DNA of 64,000 nt from Desulfuromonas soudanensis (GCF_001278055.1 NZ_CP010802.1:1550001-1614000); one strand, 5' to 3'. Positions 42,011 through 52,196 are shown, counted from the first letter of the stretch. Notes: a model not told the origin generated them from the sequence alone. Made by a program: numbers and translations.

Positions 42011-43066
42011 ATGGACTCGACTTCCCCGGCCGTAGAGATTAAGATTGTCCGGCACCAGGGAATGGGCCGGACTCCCGGCTCCCTCCGCCTCCAAATCACA
42101 CCCCCAGGGATGGGTTCGATCATGGTTTTCACTGCTCTTCTCTTTTTCGCCGGGCTCCTCCTTCTCTACTACGGCGCCGAATATCTGGTCAGCGGCAGCA
42201 GCAGCCTGGCCCTTTCCTACGGCGTGCGCCCCCTGGTCGTCGGCATGACCGTCGTCGCCTTTGCCACCAGCATGCCCGAACTGATGGTGTCGCTTCTGGC
42301 GGCAATCGGCGGATCTTCCGATATCGCTGGCGGGAATATCATCGGCTCCAATATCGCCAACATCGGCCTGATCCTCGGAACGGCGGCCCTGATTGCACCC
42401 CTTGCCGTCGATTCGAGCATGTTGAAACGGGAAATCCCCTACCTCATCGGCGCCTCCCTCCTTCTCCTTTTCTTTTCTATGGACGGCGTTCTCGGTTTCG
42501 GCAACGGCGTCGTCCTCTTTCTGCTGCTGCTGGTCTTTCTCGGCTATTGCCTTTTCAACGCCCGCCGCGATCCCCTGGGGGGACCCGCGGCGGCGGACGT
42601 CGTCGCCAGGGAGAAGAGGGGGCGGAAGAAGGATCTGTTTCTCATTCTCCTCGGAATCGTCGGTCTCGGCGTCGGGGCCGAGCTGATGGTCCGTTCGGCG
42701 GTCACCATCGCCCGGACCTTCGGGATCTCCGAACTGGTGATCGGGCTGACCATTGTCGCCATGGGAACCAGCCTGCCGGAACTGGCCGCCTCGATGATGA
42801 GCGCCTGGAAGGGAGAGATGGATCTGAGCATAGGCAACGTCATCGGCAGCAATATCTTCAACATCCTCTTCGTCCTCGGAGTCTGTCCCATGATCCGTCC
42901 CCTGGCGGTCGACCCGTCCATGCTTCGTTTTGAGCTGCCGGTGATGCTGGTCTTCACCGTCGCCCTGGTCCCCATGATCCTTCACCGCTCCACCCTCGGC
43001 CGGGGGAAGGGCGGGCTTCTGGTCGGCGGATACGGCCTCTTCATCGCCGCGCTGGTTTTCCGATGA
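42011..43066 (+). CDS. Calcium/sodium antiporter (CaCA family, YrbG-like)
   Basis: An inner-membrane Ca2+/Na+ exchanger with about ten membrane helices and the two inverted alpha repeats: FATSMPELMVSLLAA..GGNIIGSNIANIGLILG and AMGTSLPELAASMMSA..GNVIGSNIFNILFVLG. Both contain the ion-binding Glu and Asn. The ATG at 42011 has a strong GGAGG but gives a 37-residue hydrophilic lead before the first helix, which is unusual; ATG 42110 or 42122 (MVFTALLFFAG) would match family length better. It overlaps the next gene by ATGA. Confidence 0.9.
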   Translation: MDSTSPAVEIKIVRHQGMGRTPGSLRLQITPPGMGSIMVFTALLFFAGLLLLYYGAEYLVSGSSSLALSYGVRPLVVGMTVVAFATSMPELMVSLLAAIGGSSDIAGGNIIGSNIANIGLILGTAALIAPLAVDSSMLKREIPYLIGASLLLLFFSMDGVLGFGNGVVLFLLLLVFLGYCLFNARRDPLGGPAAADVVAREKRGRKKDLFLILLGIVGLGVGAELMVRSAVTIARTFGISELVIGLTIVAMGTSLPELAASMMSAWKGEMDLSIGNVIGSNIFNILFVLGVCPMIRPLAVDPSMLRFELPVMLVFTVALVPMILHRSTLGRGKGGLLVGGYGLFIAALVFR

Positions 43067-43899
43067 GGGCCCTGGCTTGCCGTCTTCTGGCGTCCTCTCT
43101 GCTCGTCCTGGGATGGATCGCCCCGCTGCAGGGCGAGGAGTTGACGGCCCACCACTCTTCCCTGCAGCCGCGTCCCGACGCCATCGAACTCCTCCTCGGC
43201 GAGAAGCTCGATTACGATATCTCCTTTCTCTGGTTCGACCGCCTGGCTGAGGCCCATATCCGCTTCGAACGGGGGGAATCTCCCGGGACCTTTCGTGGAA
43301 CCCTCGTCGCCCGAACCCGCGGCATGGCCGCCTGGGTGACCCAGGACCGGGAGCAGGAATACGTGTCGCTGATGGATCTGGCTCCGGACGGGCGGCTGCG
43401 CTCCCTGGTCCACGAGGCCCACACCCTCAAGGGGAGCGGCAAGGATCGCCAGGATCGCTTCAAGCGATATACCTTCGATCACCAAAAGGGTCAGGTTCAC
43501 TACCAGAAACTTGCCGAGGGACAGCAGGTCGATGCCAAGACCTTTGCCATGGGGAGTGATCCTCCGAACGACATTCTCACCGCCATGTTCAATTTTCGCG
43601 CCGGATTCTTCGGACCGGTGAGGGCAGGGAGCGTCTACCGGATTCCGACCTTCAACCGGCGGGGGATCTCCGAAATCGTCATCGAGGTCCTGGAGCCTGG
43701 GGAAATCTCCGACGGGCGTCGGACGGATTTCCCCTTTTTCCCCGGCGGCGGCCTGTTGTGCCGGGTGAAGGTCGATCCCGAGGTCTTCGAGACCGGGGAA
43801 GGGGCTCTTTACGGCTGGTTCGATAATTTCGGTCGCCCCGCCCGGGGGATCGTGGAAAATGTCCTCGGGCTGGGGGACGTGCAGGGAATTTTGCGCTGA
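43063..43899 (+). CDS. DUF3108 domain periplasmic protein
   Basis: A 278-residue protein with a signal peptide (MRALACRLLASSLLVLGWIA, cleavage near QGEE) and the DUF3108 pattern: GEKLDYDISFLWFDRLAEA near the N-terminus, RYTFDHQKG in the middle, and DPPNDILTAMFNFR, then an RVKVDPEVFETGEG block near the end. DUF3108 proteins are beta-rich periplasmic proteins of unknown role found widely in proteobacteria. It overlaps the exchanger gene by 4 bases and is probably co-transcribed with it. Confidence 0.85.
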   Translation: MRALACRLLASSLLVLGWIAPLQGEELTAHHSSLQPRPDAIELLLGEKLDYDISFLWFDRLAEAHIRFERGESPGTFRGTLVARTRGMAAWVTQDREQEYVSLMDLAPDGRLRSLVHEAHTLKGSGKDRQDRFKRYTFDHQKGQVHYQKLAEGQQVDAKTFAMGSDPPNDILTAMFNFRAGFFGPVRAGSVYRIPTFNRRGISEIVIEVLEPGEISDGRRTDFPFFPGGGLLCRVKVDPEVFETGEGALYGWFDNFGRPARGIVENVLGLGDVQGILR

Positions 43900-43928
43900 A
43901 GCGACAGATACAAGGGGCAGGACAATTA

Positions 43929-45584
43929 ATGAACAGGGACATCACCTACGTCATCGGCCATAAAAATCCCGATACCGACTCGGTCTGCAGCGCCATGGCC
44001 TATGCCCGGCTGCGCCAGGAGCAGGGGATGGCCAACGTTCAGCCGGCCCGGGCCGGCAACATCAACCGCCAGACCGAATTCGTTCTCGAGCAGCTGTCCA
44101 TGCCGCTGCCGCCGCTCCTCACCGATGTCCATCCGCGGGTGCGGGATGTGGTCGGCGAGCAGGTCATTACCATCGACCAGAACGCCCCGCTGTCCCGGGC
44201 CCTCGAACTTTTTCATTCCCACAGCATCCGGGTGTTGCCGGTCATCGACTCCGATCGGCGCCCCCTGGGGCTTCTCTTCCTGAAAAAGGTCTCGGAGCGA
44301 TTTCTCGTCCCGAGCCGGGAGGAGGAGCTCCGCCGGGTCCTGGCTTCTCCGGCCTCGATCACCAAATGCCTCAAGGCGACGCCCCTCCATGAGCTCGAGG
44401 GGGACACCGTCGAAGAATTCGCCCTCTACGTCGGGGCCATGGCCTCGGAGACCTTTGACCAGAAGATGGAAGGGCTCGACCCGCGACGGATGATCCTCAT
44501 CACCGGCGACCGGGAAAACATTCAGCGTCAGGCCGTGGAGCTCGGGGTGCGGGTACTAATCGTCACCGGCTCTCTCCCCGTCGACCCGGAGATCCTGCGC
44601 CGCGGACGGGAAAAGGGCGTCACCGTCCTCTCCACCCCCTTCGATACAGCCACCAGCGCCTGGCTGACCCGCCTCTCCACCCCGGTCGGCGCCCTGGTCG
44701 GCGACGCCTACCCCTCCGTGGGACTCGGGGAGCGCCTCGACGACCTGCGTCTCAAGCTGCTCCACAGCAAGGATCCCGGCGTCATCGTCCTCGACAGCGA
44801 CGGGCGGGTGGCCGCGGTGGCGACCAAGAGCAACCTTTTGGCGCCCACCCCCGTCAAGCTGATCCTCGTCGATCACAATGAACTCTCCCAGGCGGTTCCC
44901 GGGGCCGACAAGGTGGAGATCCTCGAGGTCATCGACCATCATCGCCTGGGGAATTTCCACACCGATCACCCGATCCGTTTCATCAACCAGCCCCTGGGGA
45001 GCACCTGCTCCGTCGTCGCCAGCCTCTACCGCCAGGCCGGCCTGACCCCCGACCGGACCACCGCCGGGCTGATGCTCGCCGGCCTTCTCTCCGACACCGT
45101 GATCCTCAAATCGCCGACCACCACGGCCGCCGACCGGGATCTGGCCCTGTGGCTCGAAGGACTCTCGGGGCTCGATCTGCAGGATTTCGGCCGGCGCATC
45201 TTTGGCGCCGGCAGCGCCCTGGCCGCCTACCCCTCCCTGCGGGAGATGATCGTTGCCGACTTCAAGGAGTACCAGTCCGGGGAACGCCGCTTCGGCGTCG
45301 GGCAGGTGGAGGTCGTCAGTTTTCACGAATTTCACGCTCTCAAGGACGAAATTGCCACAGCTCTGGCCGATCTGCGCCGGGAACGGCGCCTCGACACGGC
45401 CGGGCTCCTGGTGACGGACATCGTTCAGGAAACGAGCCTCTTTCTCGTCCTCGGGGGGAAAGAGCTCCCCTATGTCATCGGCTATCCGCAGGTCGAGGAA
45501 AATCTCTACCAGCTCAACGGCGTTCTTTCCCGCAAAAAACAGCTGGTTCCCCATCTGCTGAAGATCTTCAAGGACGAAAAATAG
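43929..45584 (+). CDS. ppaC: Manganese-dependent inorganic pyrophosphatase with CBS and DRTGG domains
   Basis: A 551-residue family II pyrophosphatase. The DHH core is split: GHKNPDTDSVCSA at the N-terminus, then an inserted regulatory unit (CBS near 73-125, a DRTGG-like domain near 135-245, CBS near 250-305), then VDHNELSQAV, EVIDHHRLG and the DHHA2 domain to the end. The metal ligands (His, Asp, Asp, DHH) are visible. The CBS pair in such enzymes binds adenine nucleotides (AMP/ADP inhibit, ApnA activate). It hydrolyses PPi in the cytoplasm to pull biosynthetic reactions forward. The start is preceded by a GGGGCAGGA stretch. Confidence 0.93.
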   Translation: MNRDITYVIGHKNPDTDSVCSAMAYARLRQEQGMANVQPARAGNINRQTEFVLEQLSMPLPPLLTDVHPRVRDVVGEQVITIDQNAPLSRALELFHSHSIRVLPVIDSDRRPLGLLFLKKVSERFLVPSREEELRRVLASPASITKCLKATPLHELEGDTVEEFALYVGAMASETFDQKMEGLDPRRMILITGDRENIQRQAVELGVRVLIVTGSLPVDPEILRRGREKGVTVLSTPFDTATSAWLTRLSTPVGALVGDAYPSVGLGERLDDLRLKLLHSKDPGVIVLDSDGRVAAVATKSNLLAPTPVKLILVDHNELSQAVPGADKVEILEVIDHHRLGNFHTDHPIRFINQPLGSTCSVVASLYRQAGLTPDRTTAGLMLAGLLSDTVILKSPTTTAADRDLALWLEGLSGLDLQDFGRRIFGAGSALAAYPSLREMIVADFKEYQSGERRFGVGQVEVVSFHEFHALKDEIATALADLRRERRLDTAGLLVTDIVQETSLFLVLGGKELPYVIGYPQVEENLYQLNGVLSRKKQLVPHLLKIFKDEK

Positions 45585-45700
45585 CAGCCGGGGGGTGAGG
45601 CGTCCCGGGCGACGCCGAAGGCCTCTGGCACGAATTGTGAAGTAACAGACCCCTGTCCGTCGGACGGCGGCGCGAAGAATAACCTTTAAAAGACGGCGGT

Positions 45701-47050
45701 ATGCAGGTGATGATCAGGAATTACGGGAATAGGCGGCGGGTGTGCGGTTTCGGCGTTTTGGAATTGATCCTGCTGGTGGCGGTCCTGGGGAGCCCGGTTC
45801 CTGCGGTCTGGGGGGGAGAGATGGTCTGCGGGGGGGTTTTCGACGCCGCCGACGGGACCCCCATCGCCGGGGCGACAGTGACCAGCGACACCGAGGTGGT
45901 GCAAAGCAATGCCGACGGGAGCTTTTCCGTCGACAGCTCCGACGGTCGGCTCAAGCTCCGGGCACCGGGGTACCGCCGTCAGGAGACGGTGGCCGTGGCA
46001 TCGCCGCAGGTCCGGCTGATCCCCTTTGCCCCCAAGGCCCTCTACCTCTCCTCCTACGGCATCGCCTCGGCCACCCTGCGCAACCCGGCGCTGCAGCTCC
46101 TTGAAAAGACCGAACTCAACGCTCTGGTCATCGACATCAAGGGGGATCGCGGGCTTCTCGCCCACCCCAGCGCCATCCCCCTGGCGACGGAGATCGGCGC
46201 CCAGAACCCCGTCGTCCTGAAAAATGCAGGGCCCCTCATTGCTTCCCTGAAAGAGAAGGGGATCTATACCATCGCCCGGATCGTTGTTTTCAAAGACGAT
46301 CTGCTGGCCCGCGCCCACCCCGAGTATGCGATCAAGCGGGGAACGGGGGAGGTATGGCAGGATGGGGAAAAACTCGGTTGGGTCGATCCCCATCTTCCGC
46401 AGGTCTGGGACTACAACATCGCCATCGCCGAGGAGGCCGCCCGGCTCGGATTCGACGAAATCCAGTTCGACTATGTGCGCTTTCCCGCCGTTCCCGGCCT
46501 GCTTTTCTCCCGTGAAAACAGCCGGGTCAACCGGGTGGCGGCCATCTCGGGATTCCTTGCCGCCGCCCGGCAGCGTCTGGCTCCCTACAACGTCTTTCTG
46601 GCCGCCGACATCTTCGGCTATGTCTGCTGGAACAGCAACGACACCGGCATCGGGCAGCAGCTCGAGGAGCTCGCCGTCCATCTCGACTATCTCTCCCCCA
46701 TGCTCTATCCCTCGGGGTTCAGCTTCGGTGCCGGCGGCTACACCAACCCCATGGAAAATCCCTACGAAATCATCTCCCTCTCGCTGGAGAAGGCTCGCCA
46801 GCGCACCGGACTGGCGGCGGTGCGCTTTCGTCCCTGGCTCCAGGCCTTCCGCGACTACGCCTTCGATCGCCGCCATTTCGGCGCCGCGGCGATCCGCGCC
46901 CAGACCGCAGCCTCCGACGAGTTCGGCAGCAACGGCTGGATGCTCTGGAATGCCCGCAACGTCTACAGCGGCGCCGGTCTCAACGTCGTTGAGATCGAGG
47001 CCCGCGCCCAAATCGAGGCGTTGCCGCAGCAGGCAACTCCCCCTCTTTAG
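45701..47050 (+). CDS. DUF4015 putative glycoside hydrolase with N-terminal beta domain
   Basis: A 449-residue exported protein. It has a hydrophobic lead (about 14-38), a carboxypeptidase-regulatory-like domain (about 40-105; VFDAADGTPIAGATV, NADGSFSVD) and a DUF4015 TIM-barrel (about 112-440). The barrel includes the block FDEIQFDYVRFPA near 255-268, where the acidic residues lie at the predicted active site, plus ADIFGYVCW and LSPMLYPSGF. The family is predicted to be glycosidase-like, but a substrate has not been assigned. The ribosome site is weak. It stands alone between the pyrophosphatase (plus) and a minus-strand gene that converges on it with a 6-base gap. Confidence 0.85.
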   Translation: MQVMIRNYGNRRRVCGFGVLELILLVAVLGSPVPAVWGGEMVCGGVFDAADGTPIAGATVTSDTEVVQSNADGSFSVDSSDGRLKLRAPGYRRQETVAVASPQVRLIPFAPKALYLSSYGIASATLRNPALQLLEKTELNALVIDIKGDRGLLAHPSAIPLATEIGAQNPVVLKNAGPLIASLKEKGIYTIARIVVFKDDLLARAHPEYAIKRGTGEVWQDGEKLGWVDPHLPQVWDYNIAIAEEAARLGFDEIQFDYVRFPAVPGLLFSRENSRVNRVAAISGFLAAARQRLAPYNVFLAADIFGYVCWNSNDTGIGQQLEELAVHLDYLSPMLYPSGFSFGAGGYTNPMENPYEIISLSLEKARQRTGLAAVRFRPWLQAFRDYAFDRRHFGAAAIRAQTAASDEFGSNGWMLWNARNVYSGAGLNVVEIEARAQIEALPQQATPPL

Positions 47051-47056
47051 GCTCTC

Positions 47057-49153
47057 TCAGCAATCCTTCAGAATCTCCCGCAGCTCCTCCCCCCGGGTCA
47101 CGGGAGGAAGGCAGGTCCGCTCCCGGCAGAGATAGGCCGTGGGCCGGCCCTCCAGGGGCGTCTTGCCGAGGAGCAGGGGGAGCGGGTTGTGCTCTTCTCC
47201 GGGGCGGTCGACCAGAAGCAGGGTGCGGGGGAGAAAGGTCGAGCGCAACACGGCAAGGAGTTCTTGCGGGGGATCCCCCTCGCCCGACGGGGTGAGGGCG
47301 ACCTCGCTTTTCGGCCCCAGGGCGTAGTCGAGGGCGATGAGGCTCTGGGCATAGGCCGTGGGAGCCCGCTCGACCTTGGGGAGAGCGAGGGCGAGGAGGC
47401 GCTCCCCCCGCGCTTCGAGCTGAAGATCGCCGCAGAGTCGCCCCAGCCGCAGGAGGTTGAGGGCGACCACCGAGACCCCCGAAGGGAGGGCGCCGTCCTG
47501 CAGGGAGCGCCCCCGCACCAGGGCATGCTCGGCATCGGCTGCGGTGTCGTAATACCCCCCCTGCCCATCGGCAAACAGCTCCTCCATCGCTCCAGTGAGT
47601 TCCAGGGCTCCGTCGAGGTGCCGCCTGTCAAATCCCCCCTGATAGAGTTCCAAAAGTCCCCAGGTCACAAAAGCATAGTCTTCGAGGAAGGCCGGAATGG
47701 CCGCCGTGCCGGCGCGATAGGTGCGCAGCAGTCGCCCCGTTTCGTCGCGCAGGCGCTGGACGATGAAATCGGCGCCCCTCTGCGCCGTTTCCAGAAGATG
47801 CGGCAGGTCGAGGACGGCACCTGCCCGGGCCAGGGCGGCGATGATCAGCCCGTTCCAGCCGCTGAGAATCTTGTCATCGCGATGGGGGTGGACTCGTTTG
47901 CTGCGGGCCTCCAGGAGCTTTTTGCGCCCTTCGCCGAGGAGGGCCGCAAGGTCCTGGGGGTCGACTCCGGCCTTTCGCGCCAGGGTTTCGACGTCCTCGG
48001 CGAGGTGGGGGATGCTCCGCCCCTCAAAATTCCCTCCGGCCGCGATACCGTAACAACGGCAGAAGACGGCGGAGAGTTCCCGGCCGAGAATCGCCTCCAC
48101 CTCCTCGGGACTCCAGAGGTAGTAGGTCCCTTCCTTCCCTTCCGAATCGGCATCCTCGCCGCAGTAGAAGCCGCCCTCCGGGTCGGAGAGCTCTCTCTGC
48201 ACGTACTCGAGGATTTCGAGGGCGCTCTGGCGGAAAAAGGGGGCGCCGCTCGCCTGATAGGCGTCGAGAAAGGCGATGACGGCCAGGGCCTGGTCGTAGA
48301 GCATCTTTTCGAAATGGGGGACGAGCCAGTTTGCATCGACGGAATATCGGTGCAGACCGAAACCGACCTGGTCGAAAATACCGCCGAGGCGGATCTGCTG
48401 GAGGGTCTGCAGGGCCATCGTCGTCGCCCGCTCCTCGCCGAAGCGTTTTGCCAGGCGCAGCAGGAGCGAGAGATTGTGGGGGGCGGGAAATTTGGGAGCG
48501 GAGCCGAAGCCCCCCTGGGCTCGGTCGAAGTCGGCCAGATATCCTTCGAAGGCGCGGCGTAGCAGATCCTCCTGCAGAAGGCCCGGCGACGGGGCGTCAC
48601 TCTCCAGGTCGAGGAGCGCCCTCTCGACTTCAGAGCCGGTCTGCAGCAGCCGATGCCGGTCCTGCTGCCAGAGCTCGGCGATCTTTTGCAGGATTTCCAT
48701 CAGCCCGGTCATCCCCCCCCGGGACCGGGGAGGGAGGTAGGTTGCGGCGAAAAACGGTTTCTTGTCGGGGGTAAGGACCAGGGTCGTCGGCCAGCCGCCG
48801 CTGCCGCTGAGCATCTGGCAGGCGGTCATGTAGGTATGGTCGAGGTCGGGGCGCTCTTCCCGGTCGACCTTGATCGCCACAAAGTGCCGGTTGAGCAGGG
48901 CGGCGACCTCTTCGTTTTCGAAGGATTCGTGGGCCATGACATGGCACCAGTGGCAGGTGGAATAGCCGACGGAGAGGAAGACCGGCCGGTCTTCCTCCTG
49001 CGCCCGGGCAAAGGCTTCCTCCCCCCAGGGATACCAGTCGACGGGGTTGGCGGCATGTTGCAACAGGTAGGGGCTCAGGCTGCCGGCCAGGCGGTTGGCT
49101 CTCTTTTTTTCTCCGGAAGGGGGGACGGGTGGGGCGGGGTGGCGGGGCTTCAT
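47057..49153 (-). CDS. YyaL/DUF255 thioredoxin-domain protein (SSP411-like)
   Basis: A 698-residue protein. The N-terminal thioredoxin-like domain (about 18-180) has [21 protein letters not shown] and the motif [14 protein letters not shown], then [10 protein letters not shown] and [11 protein letters not shown]. The rest (about 190-690) is an (alpha/alpha) barrel like N-acyl-glucosamine 2-epimerase/cellobiose epimerases, with FEKMLYDQA and [15 protein letters not shown]. These proteins are widespread (human SPATA20), and their role is poorly defined. No signal peptide. All motif residues are intact. It ends convergent to the DUF4015 gene. Confidence 0.92.
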   Translation of the reverse strand: MKPRHPAPPVPPSGEKKRANRLAGSLSPYLLQHAANPVDWYPWGEEAFARAQEEDRPVFLSVGYSTCHWCHVMAHESFENEEVAALLNRHFVAIKVDREERPDLDHTYMTACQMLSGSGGWPTTLVLTPDKKPFFAATYLPPRSRGGMTGLMEILQKIAELWQQDRHRLLQTGSEVERALLDLESDAPSPGLLQEDLLRRAFEGYLADFDRAQGGFGSAPKFPAPHNLSLLLRLAKRFGEERATTMALQTLQQIRLGGIFDQVGFGLHRYSVDANWLVPHFEKMLYDQALAVIAFLDAYQASGAPFFRQSALEILEYVQRELSDPEGGFYCGEDADSEGKEGTYYLWSPEEVEAILGRELSAVFCRCYGIAAGGNFEGRSIPHLAEDVETLARKAGVDPQDLAALLGEGRKKLLEARSKRVHPHRDDKILSGWNGLIIAALARAGAVLDLPHLLETAQRGADFIVQRLRDETGRLLRTYRAGTAAIPAFLEDYAFVTWGLLELYQGGFDRRHLDGALELTGAMEELFADGQGGYYDTAADAEHALVRGRSLQDGALPSGVSVVALNLLRLGRLCGDLQLEARGERLLALALPKVERAPTAYAQSLIALDYALGPKSEVALTPSGEGDPPQELLAVLRSTFLPRTLLLVDRPGEEHNPLPLLLGKTPLEGRPTAYLCRERTCLPPVTRGEELREILKDC

Positions 49154-49225
49154 GGGGGCTCCTGGTCGATTGCTTTATTAAACAGTAGCACCGGGGGCGA
49201 TGAAGACAAGGGAGGGACGGGGGAT

Positions 49226-49260
49226 AAAAAAACCCCGCGAAGGAGGGGCCTCACGGGGTA
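49226..49260 (-). terminator. Rho-independent terminator of the sulfite/nitrite reductase gene
   Basis: Read on the minus strand: ACCCCG - 15 bases - CGGGGT followed by seven T. It lies 80 bases after the reductase stop and before the YyaL-type gene. Confidence 0.75.
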
Positions 49261-49340
49261 AAAACCCACGACCATCAAGACGGCCGGGGCGACATAGGGG
49301 CGATTCTACACCAGGCTGCGGGAGTTGGCAATAGGCATTT

Positions 49341-50663
49341 TCATCCCCGGACCTCTCCCCGTTGCAGGTCGGTTACCGCCTGAAGGAGTTCGGTCAGATT
49401 CAGCCCTCGGCGGAGGAGGCGGCCGAAGCCTGCTTCCTGTCGCCGGTAGAGATCGAAGAGGGGGTGCCGCGCTCCGGAGGCGTCCTTGAGGCTTTTGACG
49501 GCGATGATGCCGACGGCCGCCAGTTGCGGCTGGGCGCAGGAGTTGGGGCAGCCGGAGATGGCCCAGTCGAGTCCTCTTCCCCTCTCGTCGAGGGTGCCGG
49601 CAATGGCCCGGGCCACATCCCGCGTCGGAGCCAGCCCCATGCGGCATTCGTGATTGCCGGGACAGATGCGGAAAGCGACCTGCTCCTCGACGGTGGCGCC
49701 GGAAAAACCGGCGGCGGCCAGGGCCGCTGCGGCGGCGCTTGGATCGTCGTTTTCGAGGAGAAAGGCGATATTCTGGTCGGCGGTGATCGCCATGAAGCCC
49801 CCGGCGTGGTCGCTGGCCACTGCGGCCAGCTCCCTCAGGGCCGGGGAGGTCAGTTCGCCGGCAAAAACGACCGCCTCGATCCTCGCCCTTCCCCCCCCCG
49901 CAACCGGGAGGGGAGTCAGACGCTTCTCGAAGGCGTCGCCGAGGGGGAGGTCGACGGCATGCTCCAGACGCTCAGCGACCAGGAGGCGGAACTTCTTTTC
50001 GCCTATCTCCTGCAACAGGTGCTTAAGGCGCTTTCCCGCCGGAGTGTGCTGCCGGTAGATGCGCACCACCGCCTCGATCGTCGGGAGGATGCGCGGCTCG
50101 GGGACGCTTCGCTCGAAGAGGAAAGCTTCGATCGGCTCCCGTCCCAGCCCCCCGGCCGTCCAGAGGTCGTAAAGATCGATGCCGTCTTCGCTGCCGGCGT
50201 AGACCAGGCCGAGGTCCTGAATCAGGTGCCGGGATCCCTGGTAACCGGCGTCGACGCTGATTTTGAATTTTTTCGGCAACCCTTCGAAATGGGGGTTGCC
50301 GGCCAGATGCCGGTGCAGCTTGCGGGCCAGAACCTGGGCGACGGAAAAACCGTCGGCAAAGGTGGTGCTGCAGGCGATGCCGCGCACGGCCCCGCCGCAG
50401 GCCCCGCGGGACGTGAGGCCGACGGCCGCCAGGCGACGGTGGATTTCGGCGAGGTCCCGGTGCTGCAGCCAGTGAATCTCAAGGCTCCCCCGGGTGGTCA
50501 GGTGCACCCGGCCGTCGGCATGGCGGTCGGCGATGTCGCCGACGATCAGCGCCTGTTCGCTGGAGAGGACTCCGGCGGGGACCTTGATCCGCATCATCAG
50601 GTGGCCATCGTCCGTCTGCTTGTAAACCCCCTCGATACGTAATCTGCCGTAGTCAATGGTCAT
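49341..50663 (-). CDS. Siroheme/[4Fe-4S] nitrite or sulfite reductase-like protein
   Basis: A 440-residue protein of the ferredoxin-type nitrite/sulfite reductase family with two ferredoxin-like half-domains. The N-terminal half has VHLTTRGSLEIHWL (siroheme arginine region) and RGACGGAVRGIACS. The C-terminal half holds the four cluster cysteines in RICPGNHECRMG (C-X5-C) and SGCPNSCAQP (C-X3-C), so the coupled siroheme-[4Fe-4S] site is complete. It is shorter than plant-type NirA (about 550) but near other short prokaryotic members. Whether it reduces nitrite or sulfite cannot be told from this. AAAGGG precedes the ATG. It is a single-gene unit with its own terminator. Confidence 0.85.
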   Translation of the reverse strand: MTIDYGRLRIEGVYKQTDDGHLMMRIKVPAGVLSSEQALIVGDIADRHADGRVHLTTRGSLEIHWLQHRDLAEIHRRLAAVGLTSRGACGGAVRGIACSTTFADGFSVAQVLARKLHRHLAGNPHFEGLPKKFKISVDAGYQGSRHLIQDLGLVYAGSEDGIDLYDLWTAGGLGREPIEAFLFERSVPEPRILPTIEAVVRIYRQHTPAGKRLKHLLQEIGEKKFRLLVAERLEHAVDLPLGDAFEKRLTPLPVAGGGRARIEAVVFAGELTSPALRELAAVASDHAGGFMAITADQNIAFLLENDDPSAAAAALAAAGFSGATVEEQVAFRICPGNHECRMGLAPTRDVARAIAGTLDERGRGLDWAISGCPNSCAQPQLAAVGIIAVKSLKDASGARHPLFDLYRRQEAGFGRLLRRGLNLTELLQAVTDLQRGEVRG

Positions 50664-50779
50664 CGGGATCCCTTTTCGTGACGAGTGTTTCGCTCGTTTA
50701 TATCCTACCGGAACGCTTCGGTCAAGATAAAGACAAAGTCACGTTTATTGATCAAGAAATGATCGGCCGGCTAAAACAG

Positions 50780-50806
50780 CAAAAGCCCCCAATGAACGGG
50801 GGCTTC
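50780..50806 (-). terminator. Rho-independent terminator of the TraB-family gene
   Basis: On the minus strand: AAGCCCCC / GGGGGCTT with a 7-base loop, then TTTGCTGTTTT. It lies about 26 bases after the stop. Confidence 0.8.
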
Positions 50807-50831
50807 GGAAAGAAAGGGGCGGCGATCCTTT

Positions 50832-52007
50832 TCACAGCAGGTCGGCGAGCCAGCGGAAGGCGACAACGGTCCCGATGGCCGAACCGAGGGAGGAAAAGAC
50901 AAAGACGAGCAGCACCCTGGTCATCCGGTTCCCCCACCAGCCCCTTATATTGGCGAGATCGTCGCCGACGCTCTCCATATCCCGGACCGTGGGGGCGGCG
51001 ATGAAGGCCTGCACCAGGCCGGTCACCATTCCTGCGCCGATGGTCGGATTGAGGGAGGTGATGGGGGCGGCGACGAAGGCGGTGGCCACGGCCAAGGGGT
51101 GGCCGAAGGCGATGGCGGTACCGAGGGCCGCCAGGAGGCCGTTGGCCAGGATCCAGGCGACGGCCGCGCCGGCGATCCGGTCGCGGTCGCCGAGGAAAAA
51201 ACCGGCCACGAAGAGGGCGACGACCACGGCGGGGATCAGCCAGGGGAGAAATCGCGAGAGGGTGGTCTTGGCCGGGATGGTGGAGATCTCCCTGATCGTT
51301 TCCAGGGGAGTCTCCACCTGGAGATGGTGCTCTATTCCGGGAAGATGGGCGGCGCCGACCACGGCGACGATGCGGGATCCGGGGGCGTTGCGGATGTGGT
51401 GGGCCATGTAGATATCGCGCTCGTCGACCAGGATCGTCTTCACTGACGGCAGGACTTCGGCCATTTCTTCGAGCATTGCCGAGAGGGTGTCGGTCTGACG
51501 CAGGCGTGCCAGTTCGGCCTCGTCGAGCTTCTGGTTTTCAAAGAGGCTGGCGATCAGGGTCGCCATCAGATTCATCTTCTTCCAGAAGCCGGTCTTGCGC
51601 CAGGCGCGCAGCAGGGTGGTGCGGATCTCCCGGTCGACGAGACAGACCTCAATCCCTTGCGCCTCGGCGATTTCTGCGGCCGCCGCCAGTTCGGCTCCCG
51701 GTTTGACCCCCGTCTGCAGCCCCATGCGCTTCTGGAAGGAGGCGAGGGCGAGGTTGACCAGCAGAAAGGGCGCCTGCCCCTTGCGGATCACCTGGATCAG
51801 GTTGAGGGATTGCCAGCGGTTGGGATCCTTGAGGGCCTGGTGGCGCTGGTCGTCGAGTTCGATGCAGACCGTGTCGGGGGTTTCCTCGGCAATGACTCTG
51901 CGTACCGTATCCACGGATTCCTGGGAGATATGGGCCGTACCGATGAGGATGATTTCCTTGCCGGCGACAAATATCCGCGGCATGGCGTCGATTGCTGGAT
52001 CATTCAT
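50832..52007 (-). CDS. TraB/GumN-family membrane protein
   Basis: A 391-residue protein. The N-terminal soluble part (about 1-235) has the TraB signature GTAHISQESVDTV, CIELDDQRH and VVGAAHLPGIEHHL (conserved His and Glu). The C-terminal part has about four membrane segments (near 254-275, 285-305, 315-345 and 365-390). The family includes the enterococcal pheromone-shutdown protein TraB and eukaryotic TRABD. GumN/TIKI relatives are metalloproteases, and the GxxH/E residues here are compatible with that. The role in free-living bacteria is unknown. Confidence 0.85.
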   Translation of the reverse strand: MNDPAIDAMPRIFVAGKEIILIGTAHISQESVDTVRRVIAEETPDTVCIELDDQRHQALKDPNRWQSLNLIQVIRKGQAPFLLVNLALASFQKRMGLQTGVKPGAELAAAAEIAEAQGIEVCLVDREIRTTLLRAWRKTGFWKKMNLMATLIASLFENQKLDEAELARLRQTDTLSAMLEEMAEVLPSVKTILVDERDIYMAHHIRNAPGSRIVAVVGAAHLPGIEHHLQVETPLETIREISTIPAKTTLSRFLPWLIPAVVVALFVAGFFLGDRDRIAGAAVAWILANGLLAALGTAIAFGHPLAVATAFVAAPITSLNPTIGAGMVTGLVQAFIAAPTVRDMESVGDDLANIRGWWGNRMTRVLLVFVFSSLGSAIGTVVAFRWLADLL

Positions 52008-52160
52008 GGATTTCTTCTTTCGATGGCGAATTCAAGGCTTTGATATTAACACAGATTGTCCGCCGCCTCGTAGCCTTTTCTGGCCGCTGGATTCGTTCCG
52101 GTTTTACGGACCGATCCTTCCCGGCTTGGCTGGAATTCGCGAAACCTCGTGATTCAGTGG

Positions 52161-52166
52161 TATAAT
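52161..52166 (+). promoter_or_regulatory. Probable -10 box for the small-protein operon
   Basis: A perfect TATAAT 31 bases before the ATG at 52197. The -35 is poor (TTCGCG at 52136, 19-base spacer). The gap to the divergent TraB-family gene is about 190 bases. Confidence 0.5.
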
Positions 52167-52196
52167 TACATCAGGCAAAAAGAAAGGGAGGTCAGA

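Noticed and set aside
41600-42985. N-terminal extension of the rlmI frame to 853 codons
   Set aside because: It lies antisense to arsR-exchanger DNA; the family start matches the GTG at 41599.
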